64,000 nt of DNA from Nitrososphaera sp. Lineage in GTDB: Archaea > Thermoproteota > Nitrososphaeria > Nitrososphaerales > Nitrososphaeraceae. The stretch is taken from positions 1 to 64,000 of the forward strand of contig NZ_JACAEH010000004.1 in assembly GCF_013388945.1 (NCBI RefSeq). Direction: 5' to 3'. Shown here piece after piece: positions 7,928-15,187 of this stretch. The notes beneath the pieces were generated by a model, which was given only the letters and a program-made list of their open reading frames with translations, had not been told where the DNA came from and did no database searches. The translations under genes and the position numbers were made by a program. Every line of letters starts with the position of its first letter. Within the stretch, counting starts at the first letter, position 1.

Positions 7928-8068
7928 GTTCATGCAATCTATTCCGGCGTTATTTAATTGTGTAGCACCGGGTGCTGCCGGCCTGCGACCGGGCAGTCCG
8001 TGAGGCAGGTACAGGGTGTCCAGATGGCAACACCGGTACACTTTTAACCCCATAGGTCCGCATAACCT

Positions 8069-8389
8069 TTGGGACCTGAAATAGGCAAGAAAAAGGTACT
8101 TTCCGAGTCAGCGCTCAAGGAGATGGTCATACCGCAGGAGGGCGAGCTTTTGGGCAGGGTGATAAAGCTCGTCGGCGGCGACAACATCATAGTCAAGTGC
8201 ACTGACGGCAAGGTGCGCACCTGCAGGATCCGCGGCAAGATAAAGCGCAGGATGTGGATCCGCGACAACGACCTGGTTCTCATTGCCCCTTGGGACTTTC
8301 AGTCAGACCGCGCCGACATCATCTGGCGCTACATCTCGGCCCACGCAGAAAAGATGAAGGCCGACGGGCTTCTCCAGGGTCTCGACTGA
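8069..8389 (+). CDS. eif1A: Translation initiation factor 1A
   Basis: 106 residues matching aIF1A: an OB fold (EGELLGRVIKLVGGDNIIVK, VRTCRIRGKIKRRMWI) and the conserved end DRADIIWRYISAHAEKM. It promotes mRNA and initiator-tRNA binding to the 30S subunit. The start is TTG: an in-frame TAA lies three codons upstream, and a TATA-like CTTTTAAC at 8041-8048 fits a leaderless mRNA beginning at the TTG. Confidence 0.95.
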   Translation: MGPEIGKKKVLSESALKEMVIPQEGELLGRVIKLVGGDNIIVKCTDGKVRTCRIRGKIKRRMWIRDNDLVLIAPWDFQSDRADIIWRYISAHAEKMKADGLLQGLD

Positions 8390-8425
8390 TACTTTAAATT
8401 ATCATTGTTCTGGCTAGTTGGTTGT

Positions 8426-8519
8426 GGGCTGGTAGTTTAGTCCGGTAGAATACCTGCCTTGCATGCCGGTAAGGCAGAGGACACGTAGGTGGTCGTGGGT
8501 TCAAATCCCACCCAGTCCA
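8426..8519 (+). tRNA. tRNA-Ala (TGC) with a 20-nt intron
   Basis: Acceptor GGGCTGG pairs with CCAGTCC, the D-stem is GTTT/GAAT, and the T-arm is GTGGG-TTCAAAT-CCCAC. The anticodon stem closes only as CCTGC with GTAGG (one G-U pair), giving loop CTTGCA plus C38. That leaves a 20-nt intron at 8464-8483 in the canonical place between positions 37 and 38. The intron holds TGCC/GGCA, able to form the central helix of a bulge-helix-bulge splicing motif. Anticodon TGC, discriminator A. A TATA-like TACTTTAAAT lies at 8390-8399. Confidence 0.88.
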
Positions 8520-8522
8520 CTA

Positions 8523-8536
8523 CATTTTAAAAAATG
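8523..8536. terminator. Short A/T inverted repeat between convergent units
   Basis: CATTTT-AA-AAAATG directly after tRNA-Ala and before the 3' end of the minus-strand gene at 8541. It places a T-run after the transcript on either strand, so it may terminate both. Confidence 0.4.
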
Positions 8537-8540
8537 AGGG

Positions 8541-8798
8541 TCAGGCCTCTTTTTCCTTCTTTATGTTCAGCTCTGTCTCTTCTTCCACCTTCAGCGAGAG
8601 CTTGTACCACTTGCCGCCTATCTTGAAGCTGTACGCAGAGCTGTTGACGGCGTTGGTTCCCGAATATGCTGGGGTAAGCTTTTCCATGAGCCTGCCCCTC
8701 AGCTTCTCGACCTGATATTCCGCTATCAGGAGGTTGCCTACAATGTTCTCTAGCTCCGTGTCGCGGCGATCTATCTCCTGCCTCTTTCTAGTCTGCAT
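8541..8798 (-). CDS. Small conserved-looking protein, unknown function
   Basis: 85 residues, charged, with a helical first half (RRDTELENIVGNLLIAEYQV) and a beta-like second half (SFKIGGKWYKLSLKVEEET). No cysteines or membrane segments. The ATG lies inside the last codons of the upstream 50-residue ORF (11-nt overlap), so the two are probably cotranslated. Not recognised. Confidence 0.55.
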   Translation of the reverse strand: MQTRKRQEIDRRDTELENIVGNLLIAEYQVEKLRGRLMEKLTPAYSGTNAVNSSAYSFKIGGKWYKLSLKVEEETELNIKKEKEA

Positions 8799-8940
8799 TT
8801 TCTATGTACAGCCTGTTCCCTATCGTGTAGTGCACTTCCTCGATGTACCGCACGGTGTCAGTCACAGGAGTCGAGAGGTTTCCACCGCACACTGGCACCC
8901 CTTCTGTTGTTTCTTCTTCAATGAGTACCGTGTTGCTCAT
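8788..8940 (-). CDS. 50-residue microprotein upstream of the 85-residue gene
   Basis: Reads MSNTVLIEEETTEGVPVCGG and ends in YTIGNRLYIENAD, then TAG. It overlaps the next ORF by 11 nt in a different frame, typical of coupled archaeal genes. Acidic N-terminus, one cysteine, unknown function. A TATA-like CATAAAGG lies about 30 nt upstream, giving modest support for a real gene. Confidence 0.45.
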   Translation of the reverse strand: MSNTVLIEEETTEGVPVCGGNLSTPVTDTVRYIEEVHYTIGNRLYIENAD

Positions 8941-9058
8941 TGCAACTATTACGCAGAATTACCTAATAGGCCTTTATGCAAGAATTGCAAGTGTTGATGA
9001 ATCGCCCTCTGGGCGGGCGGTAAAGGCTGTCGCTGGCAGAGTCCGCCGTTAGATTCAA

Positions 9059-9240
9059 GTCAACTACCCATCAAAGCGCGGATTTCCTGCTTCAGTGATT
9101 CCGTATTAAATCTCTACAGGCGTGACTTCCCCATGTTGCACGGGTAGTTGCAGAAGCTTCAATCCCTCCTGCAGGATATTGAGAGCAGCGTTGTAGTCTC
9201 TATCGAGTACTGTGCCACATCTGCGGAGGTGGTTGACTAA
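9059..9240 (-). pseudogene. TnpB C-terminal remnant
   Basis: The minus strand translates as [20 protein letters not shown] and then EGLKLLQLPVQHGEVTPVEI before a stop. A frame change then gives TESLKQEIRALMG. This matches the end of the intact TnpB at 21270-22478 (VIDRDYNASLNILQRGL, REVTPVEI, SMKQEA). Only the RuvC-III region (with its Asp) and the tail survive. The end GGGTAGTTGAC resembles GGCAGTTCACG at the end of the intact copy, so this is probably the right end of an IS605/IS1341-type element. It lies directly in front of the P1 stalk gene. The rest of the 8941-9295 gap holds the P1 promoter and nothing else I recognise. Confidence 0.8.
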
Positions 9241-9295
9241 CGACTATAATTTCTCGGAAAGTTCAAATATGGTGCAAGTCGGAAAGCAGACTGCA

Positions 9296-9601
9296 ATGGA
9301 ATACGTATACGCTGCTTTGCTTCTGCACAAGCTAAAGCAGAATATCAGTGAAGATAATGTCAAGAATGTGGTCAAAGCCGCAGGCGTAAGCCCCGACGAC
9401 GTGAGGGTAAAAGCCCTCGTCGCCGCGCTCTCCGAGGTAAACATCGAAGAGGCACTCAAGGCAGCGCCGGTGGCAGTCGCAGCGGCGGCCCCAGCAGCAG
9501 GCGCAGCGCCTTCAGGCGGAGCGGCTCCGGCAAAGGAAGAGAAGAAGGACGAGAAGAAAGAGGAAGAAGCCCTCGAGGGACTCTCCTCTCTGTTCGGTTA
9601 A
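9296..9601 (+). CDS. rpl12: Ribosomal protein P1 (L12), large-subunit stalk
   Basis: 101 residues: a helical N-terminal dimer/P0-binding domain ([20 protein letters not shown]), an Ala/Pro hinge and the acidic end [11 protein letters not shown], which contacts translation factors. The start at MEYVYA fits the family. An in-frame ATG at 9269 would add nine residues, but TATA-like sequences at 9242-9251 and 9263-9270 favour the later start. L1 and P0 are 2-4 kb away on the other strand, whereas they usually adjoin P1. Confidence 0.93.
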   Translation: MEYVYAALLLHKLKQNISEDNVKNVVKAAGVSPDDVRVKALVAALSEVNIEEALKAAPVAVAAAAPAAGAAPSGGAAPAKEEKKDEKKEEEALEGLSSLFG

Positions 9602-9704
9602 GCCTTCCCCCTCTTTTCCCTTTTCACGTTCTTGCCATCTCTAGTTTTTACCTCTAGGTAATCTTTCCACACTGCTTTTTAGCGCTTGCCAGGCAGTCTT
9701 GCAC

Positions 9705-10928
9705 ATGAACAGTAGGGTGTTGGCCATTGCGCTTGCAGCCGTGCTGATCCTGGCCGCCGTGCCTTTGGGCGCCTCGGTCTGGGCCGACGACGACAAGGAA
9801 CGCAAGGCAAAAGACAAGATAGCGATAAAAGAGAACAAGCAGGCAAGGTTCGACGACGATGAAGATGAGCGAGCAAGCGCGTCGCTTGGAAGCCTCAAGG
9901 CGACCGGCAAGGGCATTGTTGTGGTAAAGAGCCCCGGCAGCGTCAAGACTTCAGACGCAACAGTCGACCTTTCAGGGACGGTGCTCAAGGACGCCGGCAA
10001 GAACGCCAAGGTGTCTGTGAACGGCACCGTCGCGTACGGAGGCGAGCAGTGGAAGGTGCGCGCAGAGGGGAAGGTGAAGGCCCAGAGCCAGTCTGACCTG
10101 GGCAGGTTCCAGCTGCACGGCAAGCTGTTCAAGGACGACGAGCGGGGCCAGATGAATTTCAGGCTCAACGCCATACTGCTCCCGGCGCAGGACGAGAACA
10201 CGTGGAAGTTCGTCGGCGAGTCGCCGGTGATAGTGGGCAGGCACGCAAGGATATACGCGCTTACAGGTGAGCTTGACCTTGACAGGACGCAGCCCGCGCC
10301 GCAGCCGGCCCCGGGCGACCTTGACCACTTTGTGATAACTCCAATAGGCAACCAGGTGGCAGGGACCGAGTTCACGTTCAAGGTGACCGCCGTCGACGAT
10401 GACGGCGACGTCAAGACCAACTATAACGGCACGGTCACGATAAGCACCAACGCCGGGACGTCTGCAAGCGGCCAGGCGCCCACCGTTACGCAGTCGTCCT
10501 ACACGTTCACCGCAAGCGACGCCGGCCAGCACGTGTTTGCGGCAAAGATGTTCAAGGCCGAGGGCAACGTGACTTTGACTGTCGCCGGCTCTGGCAAGAC
10601 TGCGACCAGCAACGCGTTTGAGGTCAAGCCCGCGGCCGTGTCAAGCGTGGCAATCTCGCCTGCCGGTGCGACCTTGAACGCCGGAGCTTCGGCGACGTTT
10701 AACGCGGCTGCCAAGGACGCGTACGGCAATTCCATAACGGGCGCCGCCTACGTCTGGGCGCTTGGCACGCCTTCGCTTGGAACGCTTGCCGTATCGTCTG
10801 ACACTGCAAGCGTGCTGTTCACGGCAGCAGGGGTGAGCGCCGCGTCTTCAAGCGCGCTGAGCGTTATTGCCACGCACGGCGGGGCAAGCGCGTCCAGCTC
10901 TGTGACTGTGACGGTGAATCCGGCGTAA
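9705..10928 (+). CDS. Secreted protein with Ig-like domains
   Basis: 407 residues. A signal peptide (MNSRVLAIALAAVLILAAVPLG to ASVWA) is followed by a very charged stretch (DDDKERKAKDKIAIKENKQ). Then come an unclassified beta-domain (about 70-200), a Pro-rich linker and two Ig/invasin-like domains (DHFVITPIGNQVAGTEFTF; SVAISPAGATLNAGASATF). It has no C-terminal membrane anchor, so it is probably released or bound to the S-layer. Start at ATG 9705 rather than TTG 9699. Not assigned to a named family. Confidence 0.75.
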   Translation: MNSRVLAIALAAVLILAAVPLGASVWADDDKERKAKDKIAIKENKQARFDDDEDERASASLGSLKATGKGIVVVKSPGSVKTSDATVDLSGTVLKDAGKNAKVSVNGTVAYGGEQWKVRAEGKVKAQSQSDLGRFQLHGKLFKDDERGQMNFRLNAILLPAQDENTWKFVGESPVIVGRHARIYALTGELDLDRTQPAPQPAPGDLDHFVITPIGNQVAGTEFTFKVTAVDDDGDVKTNYNGTVTISTNAGTSASGQAPTVTQSSYTFTASDAGQHVFAAKMFKAEGNVTLTVAGSGKTATSNAFEVKPAAVSSVAISPAGATLNAGASATFNAAAKDAYGNSITGAAYVWALGTPSLGTLAVSSDTASVLFTAAGVSAASSSALSVIATHGGASASSSVTVTVNPA

Positions 10929-10967
10929 AGCCGGCCTCCATTTTTATTATAACGGTATTACCAAATG

Positions 10968-10992
10968 GTCTACCAATTAGTAGACTTTATAT
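10968..10992 (+). promoter_or_regulatory. VapBC promoter with abutting palindrome
   Basis: The perfect inverted repeat GTCTAC-CAATTA-GTAGAC (10968-10985) sits against the TATA-like TTTATAT (10986-10992). It is the expected place for an antitoxin or toxin-antitoxin complex to repress its own operon. Confidence 0.6.
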
Positions 10993-11006
10993 CAGACAAC
11001 GGCGCG

Positions 11007-11261
11007 ATGTACTGCGTGAAAGGCGACAACACAGCGGTTGTGTCGGTCAAGGTTCCAAAGCGTATCAAAGAAAAGATGCGTTCGATAGACGTACAGTGGA
11101 GTGAAGTGCTGAGAAAGGCTATAGAAGCCAAGATAAAGGAACAGGAGAGGAAGCAAGCAGTGACGAGCTTTCTTGAATTCAGGAGCAAAAGCAAGGTGCC
11201 AAAGAACAAGACGCCCTACACTTCAGAAGTCCTGGTTAGAGAAACCAGGGAAGAAAGATGA
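11007..11261 (+). CDS. vapB: VapB-type antitoxin
   Basis: 84 residues from ATG 11007. VSVKVPKRIKEKMRS is the beta-strand/helix start of a ribbon-helix-helix DNA-binding domain, followed by a helix and a basic tail that would wrap the toxin. The longer reading from 10965 would begin upstream of the promoter, so 11007 is preferred. GTG 11016 also fits a leaderless mRNA. Its stop shares ATGA with vapC. It neutralises VapC and represses the operon. Confidence 0.75.
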   Translation: MYCVKGDNTAVVSVKVPKRIKEKMRSIDVQWSEVLRKAIEAKIKEQERKQAVTSFLEFRSKSKVPKNKTPYTSEVLVRETREER

Positions 11262-11671
11262 AGTACACTATTGATGCCAGCGTACTTGTCAAGGCGGTAG
11301 TGGATGAAGAACATTCCGAAAAAGCACTAAAGATTATTTCAGAACAAAAGGCAGTCCTCTACGCGCCAAACATCCTGTTCAGCGAAGTCGGGAGCGTGCT
11401 ATACAAGATGAGCAGGAGAGGCATCATAGAAAGGAGCTATGCTATTAAGGCTTACGAGAATCTTGTGAAATTGCCGATAGAAATTCAGGCTGAGGATTTG
11501 AGCCTGTTTCCCAGTGTCCTTGATATGTCGCTAAAGCTCGGGCTGCATTTTTACGATTGTCTGTACATACAAACGGCCAGAAAGACAGGCTCGATGCTGC
11601 TTTCATCCGACCGGAAGCTCCTTGACATAGCCAGCAAAGAGTGTACCGTAAAGAGCCTGCAAGATATTTGA
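11258..11671 (+). CDS. vapC: VapC-type PIN-domain ribonuclease toxin
   Basis: 137 residues. The four acidic PIN positions are visible: D in YTIDASVLVKA, E in ILFSEVGSVLYK, D in HFYDCLYIQTA and D in LSSDRKLLD. Such toxins cleave RNA, usually tRNA or rRNA, in a metal-dependent way. It is coupled to vapB by a 4-nt overlap. The module lies between the secreted-protein gene and the 3' end of the P0 gene, i.e. between the separated stalk genes. Confidence 0.88.
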   Translation: MKYTIDASVLVKAVVDEEHSEKALKIISEQKAVLYAPNILFSEVGSVLYKMSRRGIIERSYAIKAYENLVKLPIEIQAEDLSLFPSVLDMSLKLGLHFYDCLYIQTARKTGSMLLSSDRKLLDIASKECTVKSLQDI

Positions 11672-11720
11672 CCGAGAGCTAAGCGCGAGTCGGCATATTA
11701 CGCATGTGATTTATCCAAAG

Positions 11721-12608
11721 TTACTGGGCGGTGTAGCCCTTCTTCTTTGCCTCGCCAGCGACTGCCTGGGCCTTTGACTGCGCCCTTGGCAATACAAGGT
11801 CTGCAGTCTCGGCGGTGAGGTAGCCAGACTCGGCTGCAAGCGACCTTGCCTGCTGGTGAGCCTTGGCAAGCATCGGCTTGACGGTCTCTGGAGTCGCGTA
11901 GCCTGCCTCTGTGGCAAGCGCAAGCGCCTGCTGGAACGACCTGACAAGCTCGTTTCTGTATTCTGCCAGGTCTATCCTGAGGTCCGCCTCCTTGAAGAGA
12001 AGGCCCTCTGCTATTGCGAGGTTGACTGAAATGCCTGCCTCTATCGGCTTGATGTTGAGCTTGCTCATGAGCGACGCAAGCTGCTGGGATATCACGTCGC
12101 CCGGCTTTGCAACCACCGTGTCCTTGTTGACCCAGATGGTGCCCTGGTCTATCTTTGTCTGCACGTTTGCGACCTTGAACTCGGACAGCACGGGGCCCGG
12201 GGCGATGCCGGTGTTGCCTGCCGGGATGACTATCTCCTTTGTCGCAATGTCGCCACCCTTTGCGGCCAGCATTATCTTGTTCTGGCCAAATATCAGGTTG
12301 AGCTTGAACGGGCTGATGTTGGTGAACATGAGAGCGCACTGGCCCTCGAGGGCCTTGCTCATGTTCTCGAGCCCTGCCACGCCCTGCACCTTCTCAAACG
12401 CCCGCCTTGCGACCTGGTTCTTGACTATCCTTATCTTGATGTCGTCGCGGAACTTTTTGCGCAGGAGCATCAGCTGCGACGCGCGCACTTTTGTCATCTT
12501 GGAGAGCGCAATCACGTTGTACGACTTTGGCAGCTCCTGCAGCTCCTGGTACATCAGGCGCTTCTTCTTCGGGTAGCCCTTGCGGTGCACAACCACTGCT
12601 GTCGACAT
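11721..12608 (-). CDS. rplP0: Ribosomal protein P0 (L10)
   Basis: 295 residues. It has the rRNA-binding L10 domain (ELPKSYNVIALSKMTKVRASQ, IVKNQVARRAFE), the archaeal insertion domain (FQLNP-like ISPFKLNLIFGQNK, PAGNTGIAPGPVLSEF) and helical P1-binding spines (AEYRNELVRSFQQALALATE). The end reads AKKKGYTAQ and lacks the acidic GLGALFG-like tail seen in many archaeal P0 proteins and present in the P1 here. Its ATG overlaps the L1 stop by one base, so the two are cotranslated. Confidence 0.93.
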   Translation of the reverse strand: MSTAVVVHRKGYPKKKRLMYQELQELPKSYNVIALSKMTKVRASQLMLLRKKFRDDIKIRIVKNQVARRAFEKVQGVAGLENMSKALEGQCALMFTNISPFKLNLIFGQNKIMLAAKGGDIATKEIVIPAGNTGIAPGPVLSEFKVANVQTKIDQGTIWVNKDTVVAKPGDVISQQLASLMSKLNIKPIEAGISVNLAIAEGLLFKEADLRIDLAEYRNELVRSFQQALALATEAGYATPETVKPMLAKAHQQARSLAAESGYLTAETADLVLPRAQSKAQAVAGEAKKKGYTAQ

Positions 12609-13273
12609 TATTGCTCCTTCTCCTTCTTGAGCGCCGTAAGCTTGGCCTTCTTGCCCATCGTGAACTTGACGTGCGCGTTGCGGATGTTCTTGTCGCCCTG
12701 CGGGAGTTTCTTCTCTACCGCCGCCACGACGGCGCTTGCGTTCTCTGCAAGCTGGTCGTCTGAAAGCTTTTCGTCGCCTATCTTGACTGAGACGTTGAGC
12801 TGGCTCTTTGCCTTGACCCTCGCCGAGCCGCGGAACCTGCCAGCGATGTTCTCTATCGGGGCGCCGTAGGGGACCGGAGTCGGCATCTTGCCCTTTGGCC
12901 CGAGGAACTGCCCGAGAGACCTGCCGACTGCCGCCATCTGGTTGGTGTCTGACAGGAAAAAGTCGTGAGCCCTGACCATCTTGCGCGCCTCGCGCTTGTT
13001 AGTGCCGAGCCTGTCAAGCTCCTGCGGGTCCATGACGTGCTCGACGCCGGCGTTCTTTGCCCTGAGCGCCATGTCGCCAGAGCCCACCACGCATATCGTG
13101 GGGAGCCTGCTCGGCTTGTGCGGCAGGACCACCACCTCGTTGAGGTTGAAACCCTTCTTTACGTCTATATCCTTCAATACAAGTGTCAATTCGGCAGACT
13201 GGTTAAAGTTGCGCTTGCCGGCCCCTTCCCGGGCCATCTTTACCAGCTCCTTCAGTTGGCTGTCGCTGACCAT
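12608..13273 (-). CDS. rpl1: Ribosomal protein L1
   Basis: 221 residues with the L1 core (GPKGKMPTPVPYG, NVSVKIGDEKLSDDQLAENA). It binds 23S rRNA at the L1 stalk and in many prokaryotes its own mRNA. It heads the L1-P0 pair. A frameshifted TnpB gene ends 13 nt upstream on the same strand. The sequence TATATAAAATGG overlaps the start, and GATTAAAAGTG near 13300 is the better-spaced promoter, lying inside the TnpB tail. Confidence 0.95.
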   Translation of the reverse strand: MVSDSQLKELVKMAREGAGKRNFNQSAELTLVLKDIDVKKGFNLNEVVVLPHKPSRLPTICVVGSGDMALRAKNAGVEHVMDPQELDRLGTNKREARKMVRAHDFFLSDTNQMAAVGRSLGQFLGPKGKMPTPVPYGAPIENIAGRFRGSARVKAKSQLNVSVKIGDEKLSDDQLAENASAVVAAVEKKLPQGDKNIRNAHVKFTMGKKAKLTALKKEKEQ

Positions 13274-13285
13274 TTTATATAGGCA

Positions 13286-14585
13286 TCAGGGGAACAAGCC
13301 ACTTTTAATCTTTGTTCTGTCGAGTCCGTTTGGGCAGTTTGCAACTGCTTTAACGGTCAACTGACTCGGCTTCGTTGCATCGACTCTGAGGATTACTGGA
13401 AGATATTCCTCCAGATTCCCCCTCATTGCTTCATGTGCAACGCCTTTTGAATGGGCGAACATCATCCACCCTTTAAGAGACTGGTTCATTGCCGCCACTA
13501 CATCACGGTCTAGCCATCTCTTGCATGAAAGACACCATAGCTGCCTGCGATGGAGTTTATCATCGCGCTTTGCCCCTTGGAGTCTCTCCCCGCATTGAGG
13601 ACAAAGTGTAGATGTATGCTGGGTGTCTTTAACTGACAACTGTATAACAGGTATACCTAACCATTTAGCTTTGTATTCGATTTGCCTCTTGATCTCTCCA
13701 AAAGGCCAGGCATTTAGTCGTCGACGATAATCTCTTCCCTGGCCATTGCCACGGCGATACATTCTGCGTATGTTTGTAATGTTTTCAAATACTATGGCTT
13801 GTTCCTTAACAAGAGATCTATCCATAATGTTTTTTGATACGTTGTGAAGGATGTGGTTAATTCTGTTCTTTCTCCTCTTTCCATACTTTGAAACCAACTT
13901 TCTGCGAATACGATTATCGTTTCTCCTGAAGGATTTTACCACGTCATTAGTGGATTCTGCAATTTCAGCAGCTTGAGACAAGTCGTATTGTACTATTTCT
14001 TTGAAATTGCCGTATGTCACATTGCGGAGGTTTCTGTCAATCCCTGCAGCACTTGTGCAATTCGTCTCACCAACAGCTTTTGAGTACGATATGCTAACTG
14101 TAGTAGGAGTAAGTGTGAAAGAGCGGATATTTAGATCCGGGTCAGACGACAGTACATGTTGAGTATACTTGTTCAGAGGGATCTCAAAGCACTCCCTTTT
14201 CGCAACCGGAACCCCAAGCGTGTTGTTTGATACCTTGAAACCGTAGCATGAAATCAGCTGAGGTTTTAAGGTGTATGGACTTTTAGTCCGAACGCCCCTT
14301 TTCAGAGACTTCTTTCTAGCAGACAAAATTCCTGCTGCTCTGGAGATTGCAGAGCTTGTAATAGTTAAGCATGTCATACTTTGCGAGTTGTTTATGGGCT
14401 AATTGCGACAGCTTTTTCATGTTAGAAGTATCGTTTTCTAATCCAATACGTATGCACTCGTTGACCATCTGACGAAAGATATCGAGCATCTTCAAGATTC
14501 TTCCGTCAGGTTCGTAGTGTTGTTTCACGGACTTGATAGCTGACACACACTCGGATTTGGTCGTGGAAGCTTTGTGCACGGTCAT
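13286..14585 (-). pseudogene. tnpB: TnpB (IS1341-type), split by a 2-nt deletion
   Basis: Two overlapping frames together match the intact TnpB at 32279-33475. The N-terminal frame (14585 to about 14350) ends YYKLCNLQ and the second resumes AISRAAGIL. The intact copy reads YYKLCAIS with TGCGCAAT, and here it is TGCAAT, so one GC is lost near 14349. RuvC residues (GIDRNLRN, VFENITNIRR, DRDVVAAMN) and the zinc finger (CPQC, CLSC) are otherwise kept, so the lesion is recent. The last codons probably run past the element's right end into host DNA. No TnpA partner is present. Confidence 0.85.
13334..13348 (-). repeat. Hairpin at the right end of the TnpB element
   Basis: GCAGTT-TGC-AACTGC is a perfect 6-bp stem with a 3-nt loop near the 3' end of the split tnpB. 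IS200/IS605-family elements end in such hairpins, which also form part of the omega-RNA. Assignment as the right end is inference. Confidence 0.45.
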
Positions 14586-14854
14586 GCAGCCACGCCAATA
14601 CAGGTATTTAATGACAGCAGTACTCTTGGGAGAGGGGGTGTATGCAGTTCAAGTAGCAGTTGGGTAGAACAAGTCTTTAGGATTTGCTTCTCACTTGAAA
14701 AGGCGTAACAAGGCAGGAAATCGCATAGATGAGACCGGTTTAAGGTGTATTCTGAAATGCGGTCAATACGGACATCACGAGGTTGCTCTACAGTGCAACC
14801 GTGTCTCTGCAAAACCTTAAGAACATCACGCCAGCTGTGGTTTCGAAGGGACAT
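14582..14854 (-). pseudogene. HicA-type toxin, degenerate
   Basis: The start MSLRNHSWRDVLKVLQRHGC matches the HicA at 24669 (MSLKNHGWREIRALGHFGY). After about residue 25 the sequence no longer fits: the catalytic G-S-H motif (RQSGSHIVLKN in the other copy) is absent, and the tail runs into the left end of the TnpB element. It overlaps hicB by 29 nt. The toxin is probably inactive, leaving an orphan antitoxin. Confidence 0.6.
14621..14643 (-). repeat. Left-end motif of the TnpB element
   Basis: Read on the minus strand, ACACCCCCTCTCCCAAGAGT precedes the tnpB start by about 35 nt. It resembles the C-rich motif ending in GTGTTCCAG before the other two tnpB genes (21219, 32219). It is probably the element's left end and cuts into the tail of hicA. 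Confidence 0.45.
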
Positions 14855-15056
14855 CTTTTGTTGCTTTAAGGACCAACTGGATGGCTTCCTTCATATTCTT
14901 TTTCAATTCATCCATTGTCCTGCCGGCAGTGATTGCTGCAGGTAGTTCCACGCACTTTCCAGAATAGGCGTACTTTTCCTTTTTGTCATGATGGACTCGC
15001 GCGGTGTACGTCTTTTTGCCTACCTTGACTGGAATCAGTGCGTCTACCACGATCAT
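14826..15056 (-). CDS. hicB: HicB-family antitoxin
   Basis: 76 residues with the HicB core: a degenerate RNase-H-like fold (YTARVHHDKKEKYAYSGKCV ... LPAAITAGRTMDELKKNMKEA IQLVLKA). Such proteins bind and neutralise HicA and often repress the operon. Its partner, immediately downstream, is degraded. A decayed copy of a host gene 3' end (15107-15153) lies just upstream. Confidence 0.75.
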   Translation of the reverse strand: MIVVDALIPVKVGKKTYTARVHHDKKEKYAYSGKCVELPAAITAGRTMDELKKNMKEAIQLVLKATKDVPSKPQLA

Positions 15057-15106
15057 CTATCACTTGTATCCTGACAGATTTATGGATTTGGGTTGCTGCA
15101 TTGGCA

Positions 15107-15153
15107 TCACTTGAACGACGCCAGGATGCGGGCAAAGAGCGAGATCTGAAGCC
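15107..15153 (-). repeat. Decayed copy of the 3' end of the gene at 15864
   Basis: The minus strand encodes RLQISLFARILASFK and a stop. The intact gene at 15864-16814 ends ALQISLFARIRASFK and a stop. DNA identity is high over about 44 bp. The copy lies beyond vapC, so the vapBC module is bracketed by two copies of this gene end. Confidence 0.75.
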
Positions 15154-15187
15154 GTTGCTGAACACTTGTGATGACTGGCTTCCAGCT

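Noticed and set aside
13275-13284. TATATAAAA overlapping the L1 start as the L1 promoter
   Set aside because: It lies too close to the ATG; transcription would begin inside the gene. GATTAAAAGTG near 13300 is better spaced.
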